64,000 nt of DNA from NCBI GenBank assembly GCA_963665455.1, contig OY762279.1, positions 1,550,001 to 1,614,000 on the forward strand, read 5' to 3'. Positions within the stretch are counted from its first letter, which is position 1. Each line of letters starts with the position of its first letter. The position numbers and the translations under genes are program-made. Below are positions 43,093 to 51,485 of this stretch, piece after piece. The DNA comes from VXNE01 sp963665455 (GTDB lineage Bacteria; Pseudomonadota; Gammaproteobacteria; Pseudomonadales; Azotimanducaceae). A model generated the notes under the pieces. That model ran no database searches. It saw only the letters and a list, made by a program, of their open reading frames with translations, and had not been told where the DNA came from.

Positions 43093-45486
43093 CTACCGCC
43101 CCAGGCGGTGCGTGATCTCCACCCGGAATCGCCGCGGCTCGGCCCAGTACTTCGTGTTGGTGCCGAGGTCCCCAGGCCCGGTCAAATCGACGGCACCGAG
43201 GTAGTACACCCGGCCGAGCAGGTTGTTGCCCGTGAGGGAGACCGTGGTCTGGCCGTTCGGGAGCGCCCACACGAAGCGGGCGTCGAGCAGGCCGTACTTG
43301 CCTTGGCGCGAACTCTGGAAGGTCTCCAGAGTGTTGTAGGTGCGTCCGCGAAACGCCCAGCCGACCTGCCCGACGAACATGCCGCCGTTGGCGAGGGGCT
43401 GGGTCTTGCCAACCGCGACGCTGTACGTGTACGGCGCGCCACGGATGGTCTCGGTGTCGGAGAGGTCGCGCTCGACGATGACGGGCTCCTGCCCGAGCAG
43501 GCCGAGGTTGTCCAGGACCGTGAACTCCTGGTACTCGCCGTTCATCCACCCGAACGTCCCCTGGGTGTACCAGCCGGCCGGCAACTCGACGCGGAACTCG
43601 CCCTCGACGCCGAAGAGGGTCGCCTCCTGGGCGTTGATCAGGTCCGCCGTCGGAAAGCCGTTCACGATGCGGCTCACGGTGATCTGCTGGTTCTCGTAGG
43701 TGTTGTGGAAGGCCGTGAGGTTGAGCAGCCGGGTGCCATTGCCCCAGGTCGACTTCATGCCGCCTTCCCAGTTGCCCGAGATCTCCGGGTCGTAGGGCCG
43801 GATGGCCACGTCCTGGTTGAAGCCACCGCTCGAGTATCCCTTGCTCCAGCCGGCATAGAGCATCACGTTCTCCGCCACGTCCCAGCTCAGGATCGCGCGG
43901 GGCGTGACTTCGTTGAATGAGACATCGTCCCCACAAGTCGTGCCGTTGCGTACCGGCCCGGCGCCCGGGCGGCAGGTGTGGCCCGGTCTCGGCCCCCCTA
44001 CCCCATAGTTGTAGTCGGAGCGCTCGAACTCGCGCTTGTCGCGGGAGTAGCGGGCACCGGCGGTCAGGGACCAGGTGTCCGCGAACCTCCAGGTGACCTC
44101 GCCGAAGACCGCCTGCGAGGCGTTGGTACCATCCATCGTCTGGTTGCGGCTGGCGCCAATCTGGAAGGCCCCCTGCACGAGAAAGCCCAGGGGAACTCCG
44201 GGAATGCCGCTAGGCAGGCAGAAAACCGGCCAGACCGCACAGTCGGGTACCGCCGCACCGCGGAGGAGGGGCACGTCCAGGTTGATGACGTTGTTCTCCT
44301 CGAACGCGTACACGCCGATCACCCAGTCGAGGCGGTCGTCCATGGCGATGCCGGACAGGCGGAACTCCTGCGACCACTGCTCGCCCTCGTCGTCCGTCGT
44401 GCCGAGCACCTCGATGAGCGAGGCGGTCCCGACGGCGTCGGTCCCCCAGCCCCAGGAGCCGTTGTAGCTCGTGAGGTCCCGGAACGAGGAGATGGAGGTG
44501 AGGTCCGCGAAACCGAGGTCCACGGACAGGTCCAGCGTCACGCTGTACGTCTCGGCGTCGCTGCTGCTGTCCGGGTCGTTGTCGTTGGACCGGTAGGGAG
44601 ACGAACTGATGCATGCGTTGCGCAGTTCATCGTAGACGTTGAAGACCCAGGCCGCCCACATGACGGTGAAGGGTGCCGTGTTGGCGCCGTTCGGCGGCCC
44701 GCCCCACTCGCACGAACCGAGCAGCGCCGTCTCGTCGGCGCGGTACGCCTCGATGATCAGGTCCGCGTGGGCGCGGTCGTTCGGCGTCCAGCGGAAGGAC
44801 AGCCTGGCGCTCATCGAGTTCTCGTCGCCCCAGTCCTCGCCGGAGCCGACGTTCTCGACGTAGCCGTTGGCTTCGCGATGCTGGAAGGCCACCCGGGCGG
44901 CGAGGACGTCGCTGAGGGGCAGGTTGAGCATCCCCTCGACCCTGCGCGCGTCGTCGTTGCCGATGGCGGCGCCCACGGAGTAGTCGAACTCGTCCGTGGG
45001 CCGGTTGCTGATGACGTGCACCAGTCCCGCCGTGGTGTTGCGCCCGAACAGCGTCCCCTGCGGACCGCGCAGCACCTCCACCCGTTCGATGTCCAAAAAG
45101 TCGAAGACCCCGCCTTGGGGTCGGCCAAGGTAGACCCCGTCGACGTACGTGCCGATCTTCGGATCCTGCGAGGGCGCCCAGTTGACTTGGCCGATGCCGC
45201 GCAGGAAGACGTTCGCCGTATTCCGTGCAACGCCCGAGACGCTGAAGTTCATGTTCGGCGTGAGCCGGGTCAGGTCGCTTAGGTCGTCCGCCGCCCGGTC
45301 CCTGAGTCCCTGGCCGTCGAGCGCGGTCACCGGGATGGGTACCTCCTGGACCGTCTCCTCCCGCCGCCGGGCGGTGACGACCAGTTCCTCGATGACCTGT
45401 GCGCCTTCCCCGGTCTCTTCGGCGTGAATGGGCGGCACGGCCAGGAACGTGCCGGTGAGCAGAACGAGCAGTGTCTTCAGTCGCAT
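43093..45486 (-). CDS. TonB-dependent outer-membrane receptor
   Basis: A 797-residue receptor: signal MRLKTLLVLLTGTFLAVPPI followed by EELVVTARRREETVQEVPIP (TonB-box-like). The plug has VFLRGIGQVNWAP, YVDGVYLGRPQGG and VEVLRGPQGTLFGRNTTAG. The barrel closes FRVEITHRLGR. This plug class is common in oligotrophic marine and freshwater bacteria, carrying siderophores or organic compounds. Divergent from the region with the AAA ATPase remnant. Confidence 0.92.
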   Translation of the reverse strand: MRLKTLLVLLTGTFLAVPPIHAEETGEGAQVIEELVVTARRREETVQEVPIPVTALDGQGLRDRAADDLSDLTRLTPNMNFSVSGVARNTANVFLRGIGQVNWAPSQDPKIGTYVDGVYLGRPQGGVFDFLDIERVEVLRGPQGTLFGRNTTAGLVHVISNRPTDEFDYSVGAAIGNDDARRVEGMLNLPLSDVLAARVAFQHREANGYVENVGSGEDWGDENSMSARLSFRWTPNDRAHADLIIEAYRADETALLGSCEWGGPPNGANTAPFTVMWAAWVFNVYDELRNACISSSPYRSNDNDPDSSSDAETYSVTLDLSVDLGFADLTSISSFRDLTSYNGSWGWGTDAVGTASLIEVLGTTDDEGEQWSQEFRLSGIAMDDRLDWVIGVYAFEENNVINLDVPLLRGAAVPDCAVWPVFCLPSGIPGVPLGFLVQGAFQIGASRNQTMDGTNASQAVFGEVTWRFADTWSLTAGARYSRDKREFERSDYNYGVGGPRPGHTCRPGAGPVRNGTTCGDDVSFNEVTPRAILSWDVAENVMLYAGWSKGYSSGGFNQDVAIRPYDPEISGNWEGGMKSTWGNGTRLLNLTAFHNTYENQQITVSRIVNGFPTADLINAQEATLFGVEGEFRVELPAGWYTQGTFGWMNGEYQEFTVLDNLGLLGQEPVIVERDLSDTETIRGAPYTYSVAVGKTQPLANGGMFVGQVGWAFRGRTYNTLETFQSSRQGKYGLLDARFVWALPNGQTTVSLTGNNLLGRVYYLGAVDLTGPGDLGTNTKYWAEPRRFRVEITHRLGR

Positions 45487-45566
45487 GATGCTTGAGCCCC
45501 TCCAGAAGTCTGCGTTCCCGATACTACGGGACGATGGGGACTTTCGCACGCGGAAAGTCGGCAGCT

Positions 45567-45776
45567 TCATAGCCGCCGCAGCCAAGCCGCCATGGCCGGG
45601 TCCACCAGCATCCAGCGCCCGTCCGCCTCCTGTTGGATCAGATCGTCGCGTTCCAGCGCATCCCGCGCCCGCACACCGGTCGATACCGGTAGCCGCAGTT
45701 TTCCCAGGAAGCCGTGTGAAGTGGGATGTGGCACGCCGTGCTCGGCCTCCGCGATGCCGCGCAGCAGCGCCCGCAC
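45567..45776 (-). pseudogene. C-terminal remnant of an AAA ATPase with winged-helix tail
   Basis: About 69 codons: GFLGKLRLPVSTGVRARDALE, then DDLIQQEADGRWMLVDPAMAAWLRRL. This is the C-terminal winged-helix end of a P-loop ATPase common in archaea and bacteria (x-x-V-x-RAL...I...DP...WLRR). The ATPase core is missing, and upstream the frame enters an AT-rich palindrome. A leftover of a deleted gene. Confidence 0.55.
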
Positions 45777-45792
45777 TACGCAAAATCAGGAA

Positions 45793-45837
45793 ACGCATAA
45801 AACCGGATATGCACATATGCGTATCCGGTTTATGCGT
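45793..45837. repeat. 45 bp AT-rich palindrome
   Basis: ACGCATAAAACCGGATATGC, centre ACATAT, GCGTATCCGGTTTATGCGT: an almost perfect inverted repeat (one bulged A, one mismatch), strikingly AT-rich for this genome. Could be an operator, a transposon-end or a small-RNA hairpin; it directly abuts the ATPase remnant. Confidence 0.6.
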
Positions 45838-45908
45838 AATGCACGCCCGTGATCCCGGTCCCCGCGACGACGGCCTGCCTAGCTTGGTGGACGCGCGGAT
45901 GGCGGCGT

Positions 45909-47189
45909 TCAGCGTCCCTTGGACTCCGAAACGCCCTTCGGCGCCCGCTGCTTCATGAAGCCGAACATGTAGCCCGCGACCCGCCGAATCTGGATCTCTT
46001 CTGCACCCTCCGTGATCCGATAGCGGCGGTGGTGCCGGTAGATGTGCTCGAACGGCTTGTGACGCGAATAGCCGAGTCCGCCATGCACCTGCATCGCGCG
46101 GTCGGCGGCCTCGCAGCACAGCCGGTTCGAGTAGTAGTTGCACATCGACACCTTGTCGGACACGGAGAAGGCCCCGTAGGTGTCCATCTCCCACGCCGTC
46201 TTGTGGATGAGCGCCCGCAGCATCTCGGCCTGGGTCTGGAGTTCGGCGAGGGGGAATTGGATCGCCTGGTTCTGCGAGAGCGGCTTGCCGAAGGGTTTGC
46301 GCACCTTGGCGTATTCGACGGACTCGTCGATGCAGAACTGCGCGGCGCCCAGGCTCGATGCGGCCTGCCGGATGCGGTTTTCGTTGAAGAAGTGCTGCAC
46401 CACCTGCAAGCCGCGCCCCTCGCCGCCGAAGATGGTGTCGTGGGGCACGCGGACGTCCTGGAGCGAGATGCGGCCATGGTCCGTCGGCATGTTGAAGGTC
46501 CAGAGCATCTCCTCGATCTTGAACCCTTCGGCATCGGTCGGCGTGATGAACGCGGTGATGCCCTCCCCGTCGCCGGCCTTGCCCGCCGTGCGGGCCATGA
46601 TGAGGTCGTACTTCGCCTTGTGGATGCCGGTGTTCCAGGTCTTGGCGCCGTTGATGACCCACTCGTCGCCGTCGCGCTCGGCGTGGGTGTCCATGTGCGT
46701 CGCGTCCGAGCCGTGCTCCGGTTCCGTGATGCCGAACGCGAACCCGCGGCGCCCTTCGGCGAGATCATCGATCCACTCGGCCTTCTGCTGCTCGGTGCCG
46801 TACTCGAGCATCAGCAGGAGACCGACGTTGTTGCCGACGATCGAGTGTTCGGTCTGGAGGTCGCAGTGCAACCCGAGGCCCTTGGCGGCGAGATGTTCCC
46901 GGATGACGGCCATGCCGAGATTGGTCCCTTCCTTGCCGCCGTACGCTTTCGGGAAGGGATAGCGGTAGTGCCCGGCGGCGTCCGCGCGGCGGCGCGCTTC
47001 GGCCATCAGTTCCTCCCATGCCTCGTTCGGCAGCCCCCCGCGCTCCCAGTCGGTGCGCGCGTCCTCGCGGCGGTGGTCGAAGAAGCGGATGTTGTCGTCG
47101 GCCTCCTCAAGGGGCTTGATCTCGCGCTCGATGAAGTGGTCGAGTTCGGCGAGATAGTCGCGCAGGTCGGCGGGGATGTCGAAGTTCAT
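45909..47189 (-). CDS. Acyl-CoA dehydrogenase
   Basis: A 426-residue FAD-dependent acyl-CoA dehydrogenase: FAFGITEPEHGSDATHM, WVINGAKTWNTGIHKAKY, AYGGKEGTNLG, and RYRITEGAEEIQIRRVAGY near the C-terminus. VRKPFGKPLSQNQAIQ and AMQVHGGLGYSR are family markers. It introduces the alpha-beta double bond in a CoA thioester and passes electrons to ETF; the chain length is unknown. Confidence 0.92.
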   Translation of the reverse strand: MNFDIPADLRDYLAELDHFIEREIKPLEEADDNIRFFDHRREDARTDWERGGLPNEAWEELMAEARRRADAAGHYRYPFPKAYGGKEGTNLGMAVIREHLAAKGLGLHCDLQTEHSIVGNNVGLLLMLEYGTEQQKAEWIDDLAEGRRGFAFGITEPEHGSDATHMDTHAERDGDEWVINGAKTWNTGIHKAKYDLIMARTAGKAGDGEGITAFITPTDAEGFKIEEMLWTFNMPTDHGRISLQDVRVPHDTIFGGEGRGLQVVQHFFNENRIRQAASSLGAAQFCIDESVEYAKVRKPFGKPLSQNQAIQFPLAELQTQAEMLRALIHKTAWEMDTYGAFSVSDKVSMCNYYSNRLCCEAADRAMQVHGGLGYSRHKPFEHIYRHHRRYRITEGAEEIQIRRVAGYMFGFMKQRAPKGVSESKGR

Positions 47190-47438
47190 GGGCGGCGTCC
47201 GGGGAAATCGTGGCGCGGGAGGTTACGGGACGAATGGCCGGTGGTCCACGGCCAGCCGACCGGCAGGCCGCTGTGCGACGGGTTTGTCGTTCGTGTGGCG
47301 ATCACCTCCTCGCCTCGTCGGACACGCGCTCGAGAAGCGCAAGACCGCTTCGGGGAGTTCTATTGGCAGCGGCGGCCTTGCACGGGACGCGCCGGGCACT
47401 AGAATATCGTCAGGCTTCAGGATATCTAGGAGGATATT

Positions 47439-47669
47439 GTGCTGGTGGCCAAGTGGGGAAACAGCCTGGCTGTCCGGCTTCCCCGGCAGTTGGTGGACAA
47501 GTTCGGTCTGAAGGCGGGGGACGAGCTTGAGGTCGTCTCGGCCTCCGCCAGACGCATCGTGCTCGCCCGCGACCAACGGAAGGAACTGGCGGTGGAGCGC
47601 ATGCGCGCGCGGGCGTTGCGGATTCCCGACGATTATCGCTTCGACAGGGACGCCGCCAACGCGCGATGA
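47439..47669 (+). CDS. vapB: AbrB/MazE-type antitoxin
   Basis: A 76-residue antitoxin: LVAKWGNSLAVRLPRQLVDKF, GLKAGDELEVV and RRIVLARDQ form the swapped-hairpin AbrB DNA-binding fold; the tail wraps the toxin. GTG start with TAGGAGG five bases upstream. GGATATCTAGGAGGATATT just upstream of the start, with repeated GATAT, could be the operator. Its TGA overlaps the toxin ATG by ATGA. Confidence 0.88.
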   Translation: MLVAKWGNSLAVRLPRQLVDKFGLKAGDELEVVSASARRIVLARDQRKELAVERMRARALRIPDDYRFDRDAANAR

Positions 47670-48058
47670 CGACGTTCCTCGATACCAACGTGCTCGTCTA
47701 CGCGCAGGGCGATGGTCCAAAGGCGGAAATCGCTCGCAAGGCAATCCTGGACGGCGGCACGATCAGCGTGCAGGTCCTGAACGAGTGCGCTTCGGTGCTG
47801 CGCCGCAAGTTTCACCTCGAATGGGATGCCGTGGAAGCGGTTGTCGAGGACGTTTGTACCGCGTTGGGTACCGTCCGGCCGCTCGATGTCTCGACGCATA
47901 CCGAAGCGCTCGATCTGGCGCGGACGCACGGCATCAACTTCTACGATGCGCTCATTCTCGCTTCGGCGTTGGAGGCGGGTTGCGAGGTGCTGCTCACGGA
48001 GGATCTGCAGGCGGGGCGCCGCATTGCTGGACTGACCATCGTCAATCCCTTCGTGTGA
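47666..48058 (+). CDS. vapC: PIN-domain toxin
   Basis: A 130-residue PIN-domain RNase: TTFLDTNVLVYAQGDG with the first catalytic Asp, NECASVLRRKF with Glu, and INFYDALILASALEAGCEVLLTEDLQAG with the other acidic residues. All four expected acids are present. Paired with the overlapping antitoxin; as in other VapBC pairs it likely cleaves tRNA or rRNA. Confidence 0.9.
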   Translation: MTTFLDTNVLVYAQGDGPKAEIARKAILDGGTISVQVLNECASVLRRKFHLEWDAVEAVVEDVCTALGTVRPLDVSTHTEALDLARTHGINFYDALILASALEAGCEVLLTEDLQAGRRIAGLTIVNPFV

Positions 48059-48060
48059 GG

Positions 48061-48079
48061 GCCCCGTTGGGAACGGGGC
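48061..48079 (+). terminator. Hairpin after vapC
   Basis: GCCCCGTT GGG AACGGGGC, an 8-pair stem, 2 bp after the vapC stop, without a U-run. Terminator by position. Confidence 0.45.
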
Positions 48080-48234
48080 GTTGCTCGTGGCGGCGTTGCT
48101 CGCGGCGCCGGGTCTTGCAGCGCCGGGAGAAGCGGACGTCCCCTCCAGTGCGCCCTCCTGATCGACGTCCCATGGACCAACCGCCGCCGGTGGCGTACGC
48201 TCCCGTCGTCGCCTGCTCCCTATGAGGCCCCCCG

Positions 48235-48708
48235 ATGTCCGACTTCCACGACCTCACGATGAACGCGATCACCGGCGAGCCGGTGTCCTTCGAACAGTAC
48301 AAGGGCGGTGCCTGCCTGGTCGTGAACCTCGCCAGTCAATGAGGCCACACCCGTCAGTACGCAGGTCTGCGTACCCTGCACGATGAAGGCAACGTGACCG
48401 TGCTCGGCTTCCCGTGCAACCAGTTCGGCGGACAGGAGCCGGGCACCAACGCCGAGATTCTCGAGTTCGCGCGCTCCCGCTACGACGCGAACTTCCCGAT
48501 GTTCGAGAAGGTCAAGGTGAAGGGGAGGGATGCTTGTGACCTGTATCGTTACCTCACGTCGCGGAAGGCGAGCCCCAAGGGCAAGCCCGACGTGGCCTGG
48601 AATTTCACGAAGTTCCTGGTGGATGGCGAGGGCGACGTGTTGGCGCGTTACGAGCCCGGGGTGACCCCGGAGGAGATCGGGAGGGATCTGTCGAACCACG
48701 GCCTATAG
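48235..48708 (+). CDS. Glutathione peroxidase, selenocysteine-containing (UGA at 48340-48342)
   Basis: A 157-residue protein from ATG 48235 in one frame, interrupted only by UGA at codon 36. Around it the reading is VVNLASQ-U-GHTRQYAGL, which aligns exactly with the NVASxC/UGxTxxY site of glutathione peroxidases, so the UGA sits where the catalytic Cys or Sec belongs. The remaining catalytic residues follow: FPCNQFGGQEPG (Gln) and VAWNFTKFLVDGEG (Trp, Asn). Position EFARSRYDANFP lacks the resolving Cys found in thioredoxin-dependent Cys-GPx (FAC...), which fits a Sec enzyme. The segment right after the UGA folds as a bacterial SECIS. Reduces hydroperoxides. Between VapBC and an amidohydrolase remnant. 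Confidence 0.9.
48343..48382 (+). promoter_or_regulatory. Bacterial SECIS element for selenocysteine insertion
   Basis: Within the coding region, 14 bases after the UGA, GUACGCA / UGCGUAC pair (48357-48363 with 48368-48374) around the apical GGUC. The core GCAGGUCUGC is the same as that of E. coli fdhF, whose GGU loop is bound by SelB. The first loop G lies 22 bases from the UGA, inside the usual 16-37 range. The stem here lacks the bulged U known from E. coli. Confidence 0.85.
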
Positions 48709-48758
48709 ACGGCGACGAGCGGGGCCGAGCCGCCGGCATGATCGAATGATGGGCGGCT

Positions 48759-48893
48759 GTGGCCAATAGGATCGTGACCCAGGAGATCTCCTACGGCGCC
48801 GACTGGATCAAGCTGCTTGATGCGTTCAGCGCGACAAAATGGGTCGACTTCGTCATGAAGGACGGGGCGATCATTCGTCGCTGGCGTGGAACA
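48759..48893 (+). pseudogene. Amidohydrolase remnant, internally deleted
   Basis: The frame reads ANRIVTQEISYGADWIKLL and then DAFSATKWVDFVMKDGAIIRR. The first block is the GADWIK region of metal-dependent amidohydrolases and the second resembles their C-terminal VDFVMKDGxxYR; between them hundreds of residues are missing. So a large internal deletion joined the two. It is followed directly by the ribosome site of the dipeptidase-like gene. Confidence 0.55.
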
Positions 48894-48906
48894 GGAGGAA
48901 CACGGC

Positions 48907-50181
48907 ATGGGGCAGTCAAGAGAGCCTTCAGCCGGGGAGCGCGAGGGGGGACCCCTCGCAAGAAAAGAGCCTTCAGCCGGGGAGCGCGAGGGTGGCCCTC
49001 AACAGGGGGCACCCCTCGCAAGATACAAGCCCGGCCGGTGGGACTTCGGCCTGAACGACGAACAGGAAGCCCGCGCGGCGCGGCTGCATCAGGAGTGCCT
49101 GGTCGCGGACCTGATGAATCAGCACCCCGGCGGCGCCAACATCTTCAAGACCTACGATCCAAGGCAGCTAAAGCAGGCGCTCGGCGACGTGGAGGAAGGG
49201 CTCTCGGGCGTCGGCCAGGCCATCGCGGCCCCCTATCGCCTCGCAGCCACGGGACAATCGGACGAGATTCACCGCTGGTGGCGGCAGAGCGGCGTGGACC
49301 TCGGCGTCTTCGGCGTGCGCATGGGTCCTCCCCACATCATCGAGGCAATGGGCGGCTACCGGGAGATGGTGGACCTGCTATGGGGCCTCGGGTGGCTCAA
49401 GAAGTGCACCACCGCCCCGGAGATCCGCGCCGCCAAGGCCGAGGGCGCGGTCGCCATGTACGGCTACTGCCAGCCGGTGTACGGCCTCTCCCAGGACATC
49501 GACGACGTGAACCGGGCCTACGACGACGGCCTGCGCGTGCTCATGCTCACCTACAACCGCCAGGACTACGTCGGCGCGGGCTGTACCGAGCCGACCGATG
49601 CCGGCCTGTCCCGCTTCGGCTGTCAGGTTGTCGAGCGGTGCAACGAACTGGGGATCGTCGTCGACACCTCCCATTGCGGGATGCAGACGACGCTGGACGC
49701 CTGCCGCCTATCGAGTACGCCGGTGTTGGCGAACCATAGCTGCGCCCAGGGCGTCTACGGCCACGCCCGAGGCAAGAGCGACGAGGAACTCGACGCCATC
49801 GCCGAGACCGGCGGCCTGGTCGGGCTGGTCGCCGTGCCCTTCTTCCTCTCGCCGGACCCGGATGCGTCCGTGGACGTGGTGCTCGACCACATCGACTACA
49901 TCAACGACCGGATCGGCTGGCGGCACATCGGCATCGGCACGGACTGGCCCATGCAGGCGCCGGAGGACGTCATCGAGGCGACGCTCGGCGCGATTGTCGA
50001 CGAGATCGGCTTCCGCCCGGAGGACAACATCTCGACCACCCACACGCTGCGCGGCTTCCAGGACTACCGGGACATGCCCAACATCACCCGGGGCCTGGTC
50101 GCCCGAGGCTACGACGACGAGCAGATCACCGGCATCCTCGGCGAGAACTTCATGCGGGTGTTCGAGGAGGTGTGCGGCTGA
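48907..50181 (+). CDS. Membrane dipeptidase (M19)-like protein with repeat-encoded N-terminus
   Basis: A 424-residue protein from ATG 48907, with AGGAGG eight bases upstream. Residues 5-39 are a translated repeat: two copies of REPSAGEREGG...PLAR encoded by the dispersed palindromic units at 48921 and 48966. The core from YKPGRWDFGLNDEQEARA onward is M19-like: VVDTSHCGMQT and LANHSCAQGVYG give the two later zinc His, and WRHIGIGTDWP is the C-terminal signature. The first HxD (here CLVADLMNQHPGG) and the bridging Glu (here YGYCQPVYGL) are not obvious, so metal binding may differ. Probably cytoplasmic or exported by a non-classical route, as no signal is visible. Opposes the MFS gene. Confidence 0.8.
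   Translation: MGQSREPSAGEREGGPLARKEPSAGEREGGPQQGAPLARYKPGRWDFGLNDEQEARAARLHQECLVADLMNQHPGGANIFKTYDPRQLKQALGDVEEGLSGVGQAIAAPYRLAATGQSDEIHRWWRQSGVDLGVFGVRMGPPHIIEAMGGYREMVDLLWGLGWLKKCTTAPEIRAAKAEGAVAMYGYCQPVYGLSQDIDDVNRAYDDGLRVLMLTYNRQDYVGAGCTEPTDAGLSRFGCQVVERCNELGIVVDTSHCGMQTTLDACRLSSTPVLANHSCAQGVYGHARGKSDEELDAIAETGGLVGLVAVPFFLSPDPDASVDVVLDHIDYINDRIGWRHIGIGTDWPMQAPEDVIEATLGAIVDEIGFRPEDNISTTHTLRGFQDYRDMPNITRGLVARGYDDEQITGILGENFMRVFEEVCG
48921..48962. repeat. Dispersed palindromic repeat unit, copy 2 (coding)
   Basis: A 42 bp unit, AGAGCCTTCAGCCGGGGAGC then GCGAGGGG GG ACCCCTCGC AAG. Its length is a multiple of three, so the dipeptidase frame is kept. It aligns with the unit in the left Rpn arm apart from the loop. 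Confidence 0.8.
48966..49022. repeat. Dispersed palindromic repeat unit, copy 3 (coding, longer loop)
   Basis: A 57 bp unit: same left half as copy 2, then a 15-base longer centre (GTGGCCCTCAACAGGGGGCA) and CCCTCGCAAG. Also a multiple of three. Three bases separate it from copy 2 and it is followed by ATA, as in the Rpn arm copy. Confidence 0.8.
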
Positions 50182-50192
50182 ATCGCGGCCAG

Positions 50193-51485
50193 TCAGGAGA
50201 TGCGGTCGCCCTCCGCCGTCCGCGCCGCCACCATGAAGTGCACCCAGGACCACCCAAACAGCACCAGCGAGAACACCAGTGCCCAGCGCAGCCCGTCGCT
50301 CCCGAGCGTCGGCGTCAGCAGGTCCGAGGTGATGCCGATGGCCGTGGGCCCGAGCCCCTGGCCGAGGATGGCCGAACAGAACATCACGATGGCCACGGCG
50401 GTGGCGCGCTGGTGCGGCTCGGCGACGGACTGCACGCTCGCCATCCCTGGCGCAATGCTCGTGCCAGCGATCACGGAAGCGAGGAACACCAGCGCAAATG
50501 AGGTCATCAGGTCGCCCGTCACGAACGCGACGGCGTAGGTGGGAATGCACGCGAGGTACGCCCACGCCGGCCACCACAACTCCCAGCGCCGGTCCCGCGC
50601 GATGTAGCGGGGCGCGAGCACCGAGCCGATGAACGTGCCGATCACGCCGCCGAGTCCGCTGGCGATGCCCACCCCCCAGCCCACCTCGGTGAGCGTCATC
50701 TCGTGTACCCGGATGTAGAACGCCGGCGTCCACTGCGCGATGCCGTAGACCCCGAACAGTCCCAGGGAATACGCGATCACGATGTGGATGAACGTCCTGC
50801 GGCGGAACAGGCTGGCGACGGCCACGGCGAACGACTGCGGCTCGGGTTCCGGCGCGTCGGAGAAGTTGCCCCGGGGCGGGTCCTTCACCGTGAACTTGGC
50901 GACGACGGCCAACACGACGCCCGGAATGCCGACGATGAAGAAGGTGGTCCGCCAGCCGTAGGCGTCGGCGAGCCAGCCCGCGGCGATCAGTCCCACCATG
51001 ATGCCGACGGCGCCGCCGGTCTGGAAGATGCCGAGCGCCAGCGCCCGCTTCTCCACGGGCACATAGTCCGTCAGCAGGCTGTGGCTGGACGGCACGCAGC
51101 CGGCTTCGCCGACGCCGACACCCACGCGCGCCAGCAGCATGTGCAGGAAGTTCTGCGCGAGTCCGCACAGGGCCGTCATCGCGCTCCACAGGGCCATGCA
51201 GACCGAGAGGATCGTCACCCGTGAGCGGGTGTCCGCGAGCCGGGCGATGGGAATGCCGAACGTGGCGTAGAAGAGCGCGAAGGCGAAGCCGGTCAGGAGC
51301 CCGAGCTGGGTGTCGCTGAAGCCGAGGTCCGCCTTGATGGGCTCCACCAGCATCGACAGCACCATGCGGTCGAGGTAGTTGAAGAAGGCCACCACGGCCA
51401 GCATGAACAGGACGTAGTTCAGGTATCCGTTGGATACCGCCATCTTCGGTTGGACGGCGGGTGGTTGGGTCGTTGCTTCGGCCAT
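50193..51485 (-). CDS. MFS transporter (spinster-like)
   Basis: A 430-residue transporter with twelve hydrophobic segments: LNYVLFMLAVVAFFNYLDRM, LGLLTGFAFALFYATFGIPI, GVGVGEAGCVPSSHSLLTDY (Spinster-type motif) and GGAVGIMVGLIAAGWLAD. Similar in pattern to the transporter in the mod operon. It converges with the dipeptidase-like gene and is divergent from the DUF885 gene, so likely handles peptides or related acids (inference). Confidence 0.88.
   Translation of the reverse strand: MAEATTQPPAVQPKMAVSNGYLNYVLFMLAVVAFFNYLDRMVLSMLVEPIKADLGFSDTQLGLLTGFAFALFYATFGIPIARLADTRSRVTILSVCMALWSAMTALCGLAQNFLHMLLARVGVGVGEAGCVPSSHSLLTDYVPVEKRALALGIFQTGGAVGIMVGLIAAGWLADAYGWRTTFFIVGIPGVVLAVVAKFTVKDPPRGNFSDAPEPEPQSFAVAVASLFRRRTFIHIVIAYSLGLFGVYGIAQWTPAFYIRVHEMTLTEVGWGVGIASGLGGVIGTFIGSVLAPRYIARDRRWELWWPAWAYLACIPTYAVAFVTGDLMTSFALVFLASVIAGTSIAPGMASVQSVAEPHQRATAVAIVMFCSAILGQGLGPTAIGITSDLLTPTLGSDGLRWALVFSLVLFGWSWVHFMVAARTAEGDRIS

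Noticed and set aside
48340..48342. Reading the UGA in the glutathione peroxidase gene as a nonsense mutation
   Set aside because: It lies precisely at the catalytic Sec/Cys codon, the rest of the frame is intact, and a SECIS hairpin follows.
48921..49022. CRISPR-like tandem repeat
   Set aside because: Only two units, no spacers of constant length, in frame with a protein, and related to a palindromic unit elsewhere.
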